Shown here: positions 26,227 through 35,237 of the stretch, piece by piece
Numbering within the stretch: the stretch's first letter is position 1
Layout of the letters: the number at the start of each line of letters is the position of its first letter
Assembly (NCBI GenBank): GCA_027451285.1
Contig: DAIDJP010000016.1
Span: 1-64,000 of the forward strand
Length of the DNA stretch: 64,000 nt
Direction of reading: 5' to 3'
From: Acidimicrobiaceae bacterium
GTDB lineage: Bacteria; Actinomycetota; Acidimicrobiia; Acidimicrobiales; RAAP-2
Translations under genes and position numbers: made by a program
Notes under the pieces: model-generated
What the model was told of the DNA's origin: nothing
Database searches by the model: none
What the model saw: the letters and a program-made list of their open reading frames with translations, nothing else

Positions 26227-29200
26227 CTAGACCGACGGCGCGTTCGCGTACTGCTGGTGGAAGAGGTGCGCGTAGAGCCCGTCGTTGGCCAGCAGCGTCG
26301 CGTGGTCCCCGGTCTCGATGACGCGTCCGGCGTCGAGCACGACGATGAGGTCGGCGTCGCGGATGCTCGCGAGACGGTGCGTCACGATGAAGGTGGTGCG
26401 GCCCTTGGAGAGCGTGTCCATGTTGCGCTTGATCGTCTGCTCGCTCTCGGCGTCGAGCGCGCTGGTCGCCTCGTCGAAGAAGATGACTGGCGGGTCGCGA
26501 TAGAGGGCGCGCGCGATCGAGATCCGCTGGGCCTGGCCGCCCGAGAGCGTCATGCCGCCCTCGCCGATGCGCGTGTCGAATCCCAGGGGCAGGAGGTCGA
26601 TGAAGGTGTCGACGTCGGCGATCTGGGCGGCGCGGCGCAGTGCCTCGGGGTCGATGTCGGGATTGCCGAAGGCGATGTTCTCGGCCACCGTCGCGTCGAA
26701 GACGTAGGGGGCCTGCAGCACGTAGCCGATGCGCGCGCGCAGCGCCTGGAGGCGCACGTCGGCGATGTCGACGCCGTCGTAGCTGATGGATCCCGACGAC
26801 GGGGTGATCAGTCCGGCGAGCAGGCGCAGCAGCGTCGACTTGCCACAGCCCGAGCGGCCCACCAACGCCACCATCGATCCCGCCGGGATCTCCAAGTTGA
26901 TGTTGGACAGGATTGCCCGGTCGCTGCCGTGGGGCTGGTACTCGACGTCGCGCAGCGAGATCTCGCCGTGCAGCGTTGGCACCGCGAGCAGAGAGCTGTC
27001 CTCGGAGCCGCGCTCGGGATCCTGGACGAGGACGTCGTGGATGCGCGCGAGCAGCACCGTCGAGTTCTGCATGTCGTCCCAGAAGAGCAGCAGCCCGAGG
27101 ATCGGCGCGGTGGCGATCAGCACGAGCGACATGAAGGCCACGTAGCGCCCGAGGCTGAGCGTGTGGGCGTGGACGAAGAGGGCGCCCAGGTAGACGAAGA
27201 AGGCGTAGGTGGCGAGGGTGAGGGCCGTCGCGATCGTCTGGTAGCGGCCCACCGCGAGGTAGGCCGGCGCCAGCTGGGAGTTGAGGTCGCCAAGGAAGGA
27301 GCGCATGCGCTCCTGGAGTCCCGTCTCGGCGCCGAGGGTCTTGACCGTCTCGACGCCCTTCAACAGGTCCACCTGGTGGGCCTGGTAGAGGCCGTGGGCC
27401 TCCTCGGCCGTGGCGAAGATCGGGCGCAGCTTGGTCTTCGAGTAAAACATGACCGCCCCGTAGAGGGGCAGCACCGCGAGGAAGATGAGTCCGAGGATCC
27501 ACGAGTAGACGAGCATCATCACGATCGCCACGACGAGGAGCAGGACGTTGGTGCCCGCGGTGACCCCGTCTTGGATCAGCAGGACGCGAATCATCCGCAT
27601 CCCGCTGATACGCCGCTCGAGGTCGCCGATCTTGCGTCGCGCGAAGTAGCTCATCGGCAGGTGCAGCAGCTTGCCCGTGAGAAAGTCGAGCGAGTGGGTG
27701 TCGAATCCGATCGTCACCTTGACGATCACGCGGTTGGCGACGAAGCTGATGACGAGACCGGCCACCACCAGCCCCAGCAGGGCCAGGCCCGCGCCGTTCA
27801 CGCTCGAGAGCGCGTTGCGCGAGGTGAGCGAGTTCACCAGGCTGTTGATCACCACCGGCACGCCGACCTCGCACCCCGCGAGCGCGAGGGCCAGGACGAG
27901 CGAGAACACCAGGGCGGCGCGCTGCTCGAGCAGGAAGGGCACCAGCCAGCCGAGCGCCAGGTTGTCCACCGGGGCGTCGTCGAGGGCGTCGGTGCGCCCG
28001 ACGAAGGCGGCGTATCCCGTCCAGTCGCGCTCGAAGTCCTCGCGCGCGAGCTGGCGCAGGCCGATCGCCGGGTCCGCGACGTAGACGTGCGTCGCGGTGA
28101 CGTCGTAGAGCACGATCCAGTGGTTGCCCTTGTAGTGGACGATGGCGGGCAGCTGGTACTCGTCGAGTCGCTCGGCCGAGGCGTGCACCGGCTCGACGGC
28201 GAGTCCGGCGGCTCGACCGGCCTGGGTGATGCCCGTGAGCGACGTCCCCTGGACCCCGGTGCCCGCGGCGTCGCGCAAGAACGCGGTGGAGACCTTGCGC
28301 CCGAAGTGGCGCGACACCATGGCCAGGCACGCCACGCCGCAGTCGGACTCGTCGAACTGGGCGACGAAGGGAAAGCGCTTGGCGCGACGACTCTCGCGCG
28401 CGCTGGTGCGTAGGGGTGCGCTGCCCTGGGCGATCGCGGCGTCGCTGTCCGAGAGCGCCGACGCGCTCGCGCTCGGCGCGACGACGGGCGCGTCGACGGG
28501 CTCGACGCGGCCCATGCTGGCGAGGTCGGCCATCTCCTTCATGCGCGTCGCGAAGCGCGGGCTCGCGTCCATCAGCTCACGCAGGACGGAGTTGGGGACG
28601 CGGATCACCTCGACGTCGCTCTGGGCCACGACCGAGGCGTCGGTGACGTGATCGGTCAGCGCGGCCCGCTCACCGAAGCAATCGCCGCTGCGCAGGTATC
28701 CCACCACCGTCTGGTCCTCGCGCACCACGGCCAGGGTGCCGCGCGCGACGACGTAAACGCCGTTGCTCGGTGAACCCTCGGACACGATGGTCTCCTGGGC
28801 GCGCAGGTTCAGGACCTCGAATCCCTCGAAGAAGCGCGACAGGACCGACAACTGGATCGTCGCGAACGCCGGCTGGACGCGCAGGGTGCGGCGGATCTCC
28901 TCGAGGCGAACGTGGCGGTGCAGGGCGTCGGCGATCGCGGGGACCTCGTCGGCTAGTGCGTCGAAGGCCTCGCGCGCCAGACGGTAGACGGTCACGTCCT
29001 CGCTGGCGCGCACCGTCTCGACCCGGCGGTCGGTCTCGATGAGGGCGTCCTCGCCGAAGAGCTCGCCCGGCATCACCTTGGCCAGCATCACCTCGGCTTC
29101 GCCGTGGCGCGTGACGACGCGGGCACTGCCCGAGCCGAGCACGTAGAGGCTGTGGGGAACCTCCCCCTCGTGGCAGATCTCCTCGCCGAAGGCGAAGGAC

Positions 29201-29310
29201 TCCTTGCGAAACATGTGCAGGACGAGCGTGCGCAGCTCATCGGGCACCAAGGCCACGAAGGGAACCTGACGCAGCATCACGTAGTCGAGCTCCTCGAGCA
29301 CGCTGTCCAT
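26227..29310 (-). CDS. Peptide exporter: two cNMP-binding-type domains, C39 peptidase, ABC transporter
   Basis: 1027 residues from ATG 29310 (GAGGTGA upstream, spanning the preceding stop). Order: cNMP-type domain 1 (about 13-135, PGELFGEDALIETDRRVETV with its Arg); domain 2 (about 155-260, GDCFGERAALTDHVTDASV, Arg missing); C39 peptidase (about 312-440; Cys in DESDCGVACLAM, His in GNHWIVLYDV, Asp in YVADPA); ABC membrane domain (about 455-740); ATPase (VGRSGCGKSTLLRLL, LSGGQAQRISIARAL, VIFFDEATSALD). Such exporters cut a leader after Gly-Gly and export the remainder. The double cNMP front recalls NHLM-type exporters and cyanobacterial HetC. The Gly-Gly peptides upstream are its obvious substrates. 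Runs with the maturation gene five bases upstream. Confidence 0.93.
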   Translation of the reverse strand: MDSVLEELDYVMLRQVPFVALVPDELRTLVLHMFRKESFAFGEEICHEGEVPHSLYVLGSGSARVVTRHGEAEVMLAKVMPGELFGEDALIETDRRVETVRASEDVTVYRLAREAFDALADEVPAIADALHRHVRLEEIRRTLRVQPAFATIQLSVLSRFFEGFEVLNLRAQETIVSEGSPSNGVYVVARGTLAVVREDQTVVGYLRSGDCFGERAALTDHVTDASVVAQSDVEVIRVPNSVLRELMDASPRFATRMKEMADLASMGRVEPVDAPVVAPSASASALSDSDAAIAQGSAPLRTSARESRRAKRFPFVAQFDESDCGVACLAMVSRHFGRKVSTAFLRDAAGTGVQGTSLTGITQAGRAAGLAVEPVHASAERLDEYQLPAIVHYKGNHWIVLYDVTATHVYVADPAIGLRQLAREDFERDWTGYAAFVGRTDALDDAPVDNLALGWLVPFLLEQRAALVFSLVLALALAGCEVGVPVVINSLVNSLTSRNALSSVNGAGLALLGLVVAGLVISFVANRVIVKVTIGFDTHSLDFLTGKLLHLPMSYFARRKIGDLERRISGMRMIRVLLIQDGVTAGTNVLLLVVAIVMMLVYSWILGLIFLAVLPLYGAVMFYSKTKLRPIFATAEEAHGLYQAHQVDLLKGVETVKTLGAETGLQERMRSFLGDLNSQLAPAYLAVGRYQTIATALTLATYAFFVYLGALFVHAHTLSLGRYVAFMSLVLIATAPILGLLLFWDDMQNSTVLLARIHDVLVQDPERGSEDSSLLAVPTLHGEISLRDVEYQPHGSDRAILSNINLEIPAGSMVALVGRSGCGKSTLLRLLAGLITPSSGSISYDGVDIADVRLQALRARIGYVLQAPYVFDATVAENIAFGNPDIDPEALRRAAQIADVDTFIDLLPLGFDTRIGEGGMTLSGGQAQRISIARALYRDPPVIFFDEATSALDAESEQTIKRNMDTLSKGRTTFIVTHRLASIRDADLIVVLDAGRVIETGDHATLLANDGLYAHLFHQQYANAPSV

Positions 29311-29315
29311 CGGGC

Positions 29316-30359
29316 TCACCTCGGTGCTCGCCACGTCACCAATCCTTTCGAGGCATTGGCCACCGCGGCATCCACCAGCGTTGCCGTCGCGTGAGCGCGC
29401 ACCGTCGGATCCTCCAGCGAAGCCGCCGCGCGTTCGCGCACCCAGACGACCGACCACTCGCCGCCGAGTCGTAGAGGGCCGACTGCCTCGCCGAGGGGTG
29501 AGGAGAGCAGCAGTGGCGCGAGGCCGTCGGTGAGGTCCCCCGAGCGCACCCGGCGGTGCTCGATGCTCGAGTGCGCGCGCCGGGCGATCTCCTCGAGATC
29601 CATGTCGTCGTCGTTCGAACACGCGATCGCCTCGCGAGCCGCGGATTCACTGGCGACCGCGCACGAGTCGATGGTGAGGACGCTCCACTTCGACCAGTCG
29701 TCGTTGAGGGTGGCCGCCAGCGCGTCATTGTTCGCCACGACGTCGTCGAGGCTCTGGTAGGCGGCCAGCCAGCGCCCCAGCACCGCGGTGCGCTCGGCGA
29801 CCCACTTGTCGCGTCCGGCGAAGGGCGCCACGGGATCGGTGGCGACCGCGTCGCGCACCCGCGCGAGATCGTCCTCGTCGGCGTCGTGCGCGCTGATCGT
29901 GGCCGCGACGGCCCAGGCGACGACGCGCGCGCCGCCCTCGGCCCAGAAGCCCGTGCAGAACGCGTCGGCGCGTAGCGCGGCCGCGAAGTCGGTGTCCGGG
30001 CCGGCGGCCGCGTCGAGGGGCGTCGTCGAGTCAGACGACAGGAGGTCGCGGCGCAGGTAGCCCTCCCAGTCGGCGAAGGAGAGGTCGCGTTCGTCGAGCC
30101 ACGCGTGCAGGTCGTGACTCGAGGCCAGGCGGCGCTGGCGCCGAAAGTGCTCGGCCGCCGCGCGCAGGTCCTCGGCAGACACGCGCGCCGCGGCGTCGCG
30201 GCGCAGACCGTCGGCGCAGCGCTGGACCAGGGCGTCCCACTCGCCGGTGAAGTATCCCGCCAGCACGACGTCGTCGTAGGAGATCTCGGTGTCGCCCACG
30301 GTCACGAGGACGCCGTCGGGGATCGCGTTCGTGCCCGATGGGGCAGTCCCGGCTGTCAC
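29316..30359 (-). CDS. PpiC/SurA-related peptide maturation protein
   Basis: 347 residues from GTG 30359, with AAGGAG just upstream. No signal peptide or membrane helix, so probably cytoplasmic. The N-terminal part (VGDTEISYDDVVLAGYFTGEW, then a helical ARVSAEDLRAAAEHFRRQRRLASSHDLHAWLDERDLS region) looks like the SurA/trigger-like helical chaperone region. The C-terminal part (LEEIARRAHSSIEHRRVRSGDLTDGLAPLLLSSPLGEAVGPLRLGGEWSVVWV) matches the parvulin-type pattern in which 'l...ifsap.Ge..GP....g.w.v..v' recurs. Relatives occur beside C39 exporters as putative peptide-maturation proteins; whether it isomerises prolines, chaperones or guides the precursor is not known. Neither precursor core here contains Pro. 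Confidence 0.72.
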   Translation of the reverse strand: MTAGTAPSGTNAIPDGVLVTVGDTEISYDDVVLAGYFTGEWDALVQRCADGLRRDAAARVSAEDLRAAAEHFRRQRRLASSHDLHAWLDERDLSFADWEGYLRRDLLSSDSTTPLDAAAGPDTDFAAALRADAFCTGFWAEGGARVVAWAVAATISAHDADEDDLARVRDAVATDPVAPFAGRDKWVAERTAVLGRWLAAYQSLDDVVANNDALAATLNDDWSKWSVLTIDSCAVASESAAREAIACSNDDDMDLEEIARRAHSSIEHRRVRSGDLTDGLAPLLLSSPLGEAVGPLRLGGEWSVVWVRERAAASLEDPTVRAHATATLVDAAVANASKGLVTWRAPR

Positions 30360-30566
30360 ATTCGCTCCTTCGTCATCGGTAACGGTAGGTGTGGACGGCG
30401 AGCGACGGGCGAATGGGTCGACACGCTCGTCGTATGAGGGCGGGCTCGAAAAAGCCCCCGCACCTCTCGGCGTCTTGGCGCGACGCCGGTCGGCACGGGG
30501 GCCCGTCGATTAGGTCAGCGGGGCGGCGGGATTCGCAGATTCGATCGAGCCGCCATCGCTGCAGGA

Positions 30567-30683
30567 CTACCCTTCGAACGTGAACCCGCCGACGACGCCG
30601 TCGGTGTCGGACTTCTCGAGCACGAGGTCCGTGTCGAGCTCCGTGGTGTCCTCCGCAGAGTCCTGTACGTCCTTTTCTGCCAT
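30567..30683 (-). CDS. Precursor peptide 1 (Gly-Gly leader, five-residue core FTFEG)
   Basis: 38 residues, ATG 30683 with a strong AAGGAGGG ribosome site seven bases upstream. Very acidic leader starting MAEKDVQDSAEDTTE and ending LDTDLVLEKSDTDGVVGG; only FTFEG follows the Gly-Gly. The leader aligns with the second peptide at 31024-31143 (LD.DL.LEK...D.V.GG). Gly-Gly leaders are cut by C39 peptidase exporters, and one is encoded in the same run. It lies 208 bases before the maturation gene and has its own consensus promoter at 30732-30760. Too short for default gene callers. Expression and cleavage are inferred. Confidence 0.82.
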   Translation of the reverse strand: MAEKDVQDSAEDTTELDTDLVLEKSDTDGVVGGFTFEG

Positions 30684-30731
30684 GTGTGCCCCCTCCTTTT
30701 ACAGATCCGGCGCCTGTCACCGAACGACGCA

Positions 30732-30760
30732 ATTAGACCACTGGCGACGCGGATTGTCAA
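30732..30760 (-). promoter_or_regulatory. Consensus promoter of precursor peptide 1
   Basis: Read on the minus strand: TTGACA (30760-30755), 17 bases, TCTAAT (30737-30732). It is 48 bases from the -10 box to the start codon. The same hexamers and spacing precede peptide 2. Confidence 0.8.
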
Positions 30761-30838
30761 CGAGAAGTTGTGATTCCAAAGCGTCGGAACGTGTGGTATG
30801 GACGAATGTCTGATGTCAATGCGCGCAAGGCCAATAAA

Positions 30839-30888
30839 TCACCCAATATTGGTGACGGCCAATTCTCAACGACTGAGAAATAACTCAG
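30839..30888. promoter_or_regulatory. Two small palindromes between the peptide genes
   Basis: TCACC-N7-GGTGA at 30839-30855 (centre CAATATT) and CTGAG-N6-CTCAG at 30873-30888. They lie in an AT-rich stretch upstream of the peptide-1 promoter. The rest of 30761-31023 contains no gene I can support. Confidence 0.35.
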
Positions 30889-30943
30889 GATTGACGGTAG
30901 GAGCGACCCGATTGTGGCGGTCTACAGGAGCGAGCGGGCCGCC

Positions 30944-30981
30944 TCTCACCACCGGAACTCGCCACGCTCCCGCGGTGGTGA
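30944..30981 (-). terminator. Candidate terminator of precursor peptide 2
   Basis: Inverted arms CTCACCACCG and CGGTGGTGAG, 10 bp, with a 17-base loop, about 43 bases beyond the peptide-2 stop on the minus strand. No T-run. It would make peptide 2 a separate short transcript. Confidence 0.45.
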
Positions 30982-31023
30982 GGGTTGGACTGACAACGGT
31001 CGAGTGTGACTCGCCCGGTTTGA

Positions 31024-31143
31024 CTATTCGCGGAGGTTCATCCCTCCGATGACGTCGTCAGACTCGGTCTTTTCGAGCTCCAAGTCCGCGTCGAGCTGGT
31101 CGCCCGTTACCTCGTCGGTGGTGTCCGGTGTGTTGTCTGCCAT
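31024..31143 (-). CDS. Precursor peptide 2 (Gly-Gly leader, five-residue core MNLRE)
   Basis: 39 residues, ATG 31143 with AGGGAGGGG upstream. Leader begins MADNTPDTTDEVTGDQ and ends LDADLELEKTESDDVIGG; the core is MNLRE. The last 18 leader residues share about 11 identities with peptide 1, while the five core residues are wholly different, the expected pattern for a conserved leader with a variable product. It has its own promoter (31186-31214) and a hairpin at the expected transcript start. No Cys, Ser or Thr occurs in the core, so lanthionine or thiazole chemistry is unlikely. Confidence 0.82.
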   Translation of the reverse strand: MADNTPDTTDEVTGDQLDADLELEKTESDDVIGGMNLRE

Positions 31144-31156
31144 GATTCCCCTCCCT

Positions 31157-31181
31157 GAGTTCGGCGAGAATCGCCGAACTC
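31157..31181 (-). promoter_or_regulatory. Perfect hairpin at the 5' end of the peptide-2 transcript
   Basis: GAGTTCGGCG and CGCCGAACTC form a perfect 10-bp stem around AGAAT. It starts about five bases after the -10 box, so it covers the probable transcription start, and it ends where the ribosome site begins. It could be an operator or an mRNA-stabilising 5' stem-loop. Confidence 0.6.
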
Positions 31182-31185
31182 GGTG

Positions 31186-31214
31186 ATTAGAGCACCGAAA
31201 GTGACGCGTGTCAA
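31186..31214 (-). promoter_or_regulatory. Consensus promoter of precursor peptide 2
   Basis: On the minus strand: TTGACA (31214-31209), 17 bases, TCTAAT (31191-31186). Identical hexamers and spacing to the peptide-1 promoter. The -10 box is flanked by a 7-bp inverted repeat (GCACCGA near 31192 with TCGGTGC near 31218). Confidence 0.8.
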
Positions 31215-31338
31215 TGCTCGGTGCGAAAACGGTATTCCCTCACGCCCATGCACCCAGTTCGAGTCGCCGAGTCGAGCGTTCAGGGCGGTTGCCACCAGCG
31301 CTGATCCTCGCCGCGTCGCGACGGGATCGCGATCTTGC

Positions 31339-31860
31339 CTAGTGACTCTCCTCCTCGGCGAGGTGCGCGTCGTAGTCGGCCACCGTGTCGACGCGAAAGA
31401 TGCGGTTGAAGAGGATGATCTTCAGGACCCAGAAGACCGCGAAGCTGACGATGTTGGCGAAGGACACGAGAAACGTGTCGAGCAGGTGCGACCAGTTATG
31501 CGTATTCACCAGGTGGCGCACGCCCATCGCCCCGAGCGTGGAGACGCCGATGCCCAAGACGACCATCACCCAAAAGGGCAGGACCTCTTTGACCAGATGG
31601 CTGCGACCGTGCTTGCCCCACACCCAGGACCGGTGCAGGAAGTAGGCGGGGATCGCCGCCACGAGGTTGCCGATCGCGGTCGCGAGCACCTCGTTGGCGG
31701 TCATGTTGGTGCCGAAGACGATCGCGATCGTCACGAAGGAGACGATCGTCGTCACGACCGAGACGCTGGTGTAGCGAATCAGCTTGCGACCCTGGTGGCT
31801 GTGGGCCCACTCCCACAGGTCACGCGGTGTACGGGGAATGGCGGAGGCGTCGATGTCCAC
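31339..31860 (-). CDS. GtrA-family membrane protein
   Basis: 173 residues from GTG 31860. Four membrane helices in the GtrA pattern: LIRYTSVSVVTTIVSFVTIAIVF, ATAIGNLVAAIPAYFLHRSWVWGK (the conserved N..a...y.l.r.wvw turn), VLPFWVMVVLGIGVSTLGAM and SFANIVSFAVFWVLKIILFNRIF. GtrA-like proteins are thought to flip lipid-linked sugars for cell-envelope glycans. Single gene, not obviously linked to the peptide system upstream. Confidence 0.85.
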   Translation of the reverse strand: MDIDASAIPRTPRDLWEWAHSHQGRKLIRYTSVSVVTTIVSFVTIAIVFGTNMTANEVLATAIGNLVAAIPAYFLHRSWVWGKHGRSHLVKEVLPFWVMVVLGIGVSTLGAMGVRHLVNTHNWSHLLDTFLVSFANIVSFAVFWVLKIILFNRIFRVDTVADYDAHLAEEESH

Positions 31861-31922
31861 ACGCTAACGGTCTCCCCGCGCGTCGTCCAAGGCCGGGGCG
31901 AATCGCCCGCGTGCGGAGGCGG

Positions 31923-32894
<972 letters not shown>

Positions 32895-32946
32895 GGGCCG
32901 AATCTACCGACCGCGGGGCCGTGGCGAACCGCGACCCCGCGCTCGA

Positions 32947-34443
32947 TCAGTGCAGCGCCAGGGGCGCGGCCGCGCGGAGGGGGCCCGAGCGCAAGATGGC
33001 CGCGGTGAGGATCGCGCCGCCGACGAAGATGAGGGCCACGTCGGAAAAGACCGACGTGTAGCTGTGCATCGCGGCGAGCGCCTGGTTCATCGTCGTCGGA
33101 GCCCGGCCCACGAGGAACGCGGTCGCGGCGCTGGCTGCCAGCGTGTTGAGCAGAGCCGTTCCCACCGAGCCGCCGATCTGCTGGGAGGTGTTCACCAGCG
33201 CCGAGGCCACGCCCGCGTCGTGCTCGGCGACGCCCAGTGTCGCCACGCTGAATCCCGGCGCGAAGACGAGCCCGACTCCCAGTCCCATCGTGATGAGCGG
33301 TAACAACACGCCGTGCGAGTACGTGCTCGCGAGGGTGAGGTGCGTGAGCCACCACATGGCCCCCGCCGCCACGAGCATGCCCAGGGGGATCAGCGGGCGC
33401 GGGCCGACCTTGGGCAGCAGGACGATGTTGGAGAGCTGGGCGGTCACGACGGTGCCGGCGACCATCGGCATGAAGGCAAATCCGGTCATCACCGCGCTGA
33501 ATCCGAGCGTCGTCTGCAGGTAGTAGGTAAGGAAGAAGAAGACGCCGAACATGCCCGAGCTCGCGATGATCATCGCCGCCAGCGCGCCGCCGCGGTTGCG
33601 ATCGAGGATCACGCGCAGCGGCAGCAGCGGAAAGCGCGTGCGGCGCTGGATCGAGGCGAAGGCGCCGAGCAGGACCACCGCGACGACGAAGCTGCCCAGC
33701 GTGTAGTGGTTCATCCACGAGGTCGTCTCGGCGTGGTTGAAGCCGAAGACCAGCGCGAAGAGCCCGCCGGTCGCGGTCAACACGCCGGGCCAGTCGAGCG
33801 GGTCGTGGTCGACGCCGCGGTCGTGGTGCAAGAGGAGGACCGCGCCGACGACGCCGACGGCCGCGAAAAAGAGGTTCACGAGCAGGGTCCAGCGCCACGA
33901 CGCGTACGAGGTGAGAACGCCGCCGAGCAGGAGCCCGAGAGCGCCGCCGGCGCCGGCGACCGCGCCGTAGATGGCGAAGGCCTTGCCGCGCTCCTTGGGG
34001 TTGGTGAAGGTCGTCGACAGCAGCGCCAGCACCGCCGGGGCCAGCAGCGCGCCGAAGATGCCCTGGACGGTTCGCGCGAGCACCAGCATCGTGAAGTTCA
34101 TCGAGGCCGCTCCCAGCGCCGAGGCGCCGGCGAACCCGATGAGTCCGATGATCAGAGCGTTCTTTCGCCCGATGTAGTCAGAGATCCGCCCGCCGAGCAG
34201 GAGCAGGCTGCCGAAGGCGAGCGAGTAGGCGGTCACGATCCACTGGCGGTCCGAGTTCGAGAAGTGCAGCGCGTGCTGGGCCGTGGGCAGCGCGATGTTG
34301 ACGATGGTGCCGTCGAGGATCACCATGAGCTGGCTGATGGCCAGAACGGCGAGGATCCACCAGCGCCGATCGTGGGCGGCCTCGCGGGCCGTGGGGGCGG
34401 CCGGTCCCCGGCTGGGGGTCGGCTCGAGGGTGATCTCGGACAC
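32947..34443 (-). CDS. MFS drug-efflux transporter (DHA2, EmrB/QacA type)
   Basis: 498 residues from GTG 34443, preceded by AAGGAGAG. Fourteen membrane helices. Motif A-like LLLLGGRISDYIGRKNALIIGLIGF, the first-helix LMVILDGTIVNIALPTAQHAL and motif C-like GAVAGAGGALGLLLGGVLTSYASWRWTLLVNLFFA mark the DHA2 drug/proton antiporters. Divergent from a tetR gene 101 bases away, which probably represses it. A small dyad ACTGACAGT lies at 34463-34471 between them. Confidence 0.9.
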   Translation of the reverse strand: MSEITLEPTPSRGPAAPTAREAAHDRRWWILAVLAISQLMVILDGTIVNIALPTAQHALHFSNSDRQWIVTAYSLAFGSLLLLGGRISDYIGRKNALIIGLIGFAGASALGAASMNFTMLVLARTVQGIFGALLAPAVLALLSTTFTNPKERGKAFAIYGAVAGAGGALGLLLGGVLTSYASWRWTLLVNLFFAAVGVVGAVLLLHHDRGVDHDPLDWPGVLTATGGLFALVFGFNHAETTSWMNHYTLGSFVVAVVLLGAFASIQRRTRFPLLPLRVILDRNRGGALAAMIIASSGMFGVFFFLTYYLQTTLGFSAVMTGFAFMPMVAGTVVTAQLSNIVLLPKVGPRPLIPLGMLVAAGAMWWLTHLTLASTYSHGVLLPLITMGLGVGLVFAPGFSVATLGVAEHDAGVASALVNTSQQIGGSVGTALLNTLAASAATAFLVGRAPTTMNQALAAMHSYTSVFSDVALIFVGGAILTAAILRSGPLRAAAPLALH

Positions 34444-34544
34444 GGGAACTCTCCTTGGCGTAACTGACAGTGACTTCTCCACTTACTATATCAGGATCCG
34501 GAGGACATCGCTCCACTTGTTCGGAACACCGGTAGAATGGGCCT

Positions 34545-35237
34545 ATGAACGAAGTGGCAGAGGACGTCGGCGAGGAGCGCCCGCTGCGCGCCGACGCCGC
34601 GCGCAACCGCGAGAAGATCCTCACCGCCGCGTCGCGGGTCTTCGCCGAGCGGGGCCTTGACGCCACCTTGGATGACATCGCCGAGGCCGCCGACGTGGGC
34701 GTGGCGACCGTCTACCGGCGCTTCCCCGACAAGGACGCCCTCGTCCTCGCCCTCTTCGAAGACGCCATCGACGAGCTCGCCGCGCTGGCCGCGCGCGCCG
34801 CAGCGAGTGAGAACTCCTGGGAGGGGTTCGTCTCCTTCTTGGAAGTAATGCTCGAGCGCCAGTGCGACAACCGCGGTCTGCGCGACGTCTTCACGGGATC
34901 GCCCTACGCACAGGAGCGCATGGAGGCGGCCAAGCAGCGCATCGGCCCGGCCTTCTCGGCGCTGATCGCCCGCGCCCAGGCCGACGGCTACCTGAGATCC
35001 GACGTCAACGAGGGCGACATCCTGGCCATCGAGATGATGATCAGCTCCCTCGGCGGCGCGAAGGGTGGCGACGCCGCGCTGTGGCGGCGCTACCTCGCCA
35101 TTGCCCTCGACGGGCTGGTCGTTCGCCGCGAGTGGACGCGCGAACTGCCACCGAGCCCGTCCCTCGAGGTCATCATCGCGGCCCTGCACGTCTCAAAGGG
35201 CGTGCACCGGCCCCACGCGAAGCCCCACGCGGGCTAA
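34545..35237 (+). CDS. TetR-family repressor
   Basis: 230 residues. The N-terminal helix-turn-helix reads REKILTAASRVFAERGLDATLDDIAEAADVGVATVYRRFPDKDALVLALFE, classical TetR. The C-terminal ligand domain is Ala-rich. TAGAAT at 34533-34538 ends six bases before the ATG, so the message is probably leaderless. Likely regulator of the divergent MFS pump. Its stop overlaps the convergent gntR gene by four bases. Confidence 0.9.
   Translation: MNEVAEDVGEERPLRADAARNREKILTAASRVFAERGLDATLDDIAEAADVGVATVYRRFPDKDALVLALFEDAIDELAALAARAAASENSWEGFVSFLEVMLERQCDNRGLRDVFTGSPYAQERMEAAKQRIGPAFSALIARAQADGYLRSDVNEGDILAIEMMISSLGGAKGGDAALWRRYLAIALDGLVVRREWTRELPPSPSLEVIIAALHVSKGVHRPHAKPHAG

Noticed and set aside
30798..31052. 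84-residue plus-strand frame between the peptide genes
   Set aside because: Crosses the probable terminator of peptide 2, lacks a ribosome site and resembles nothing.
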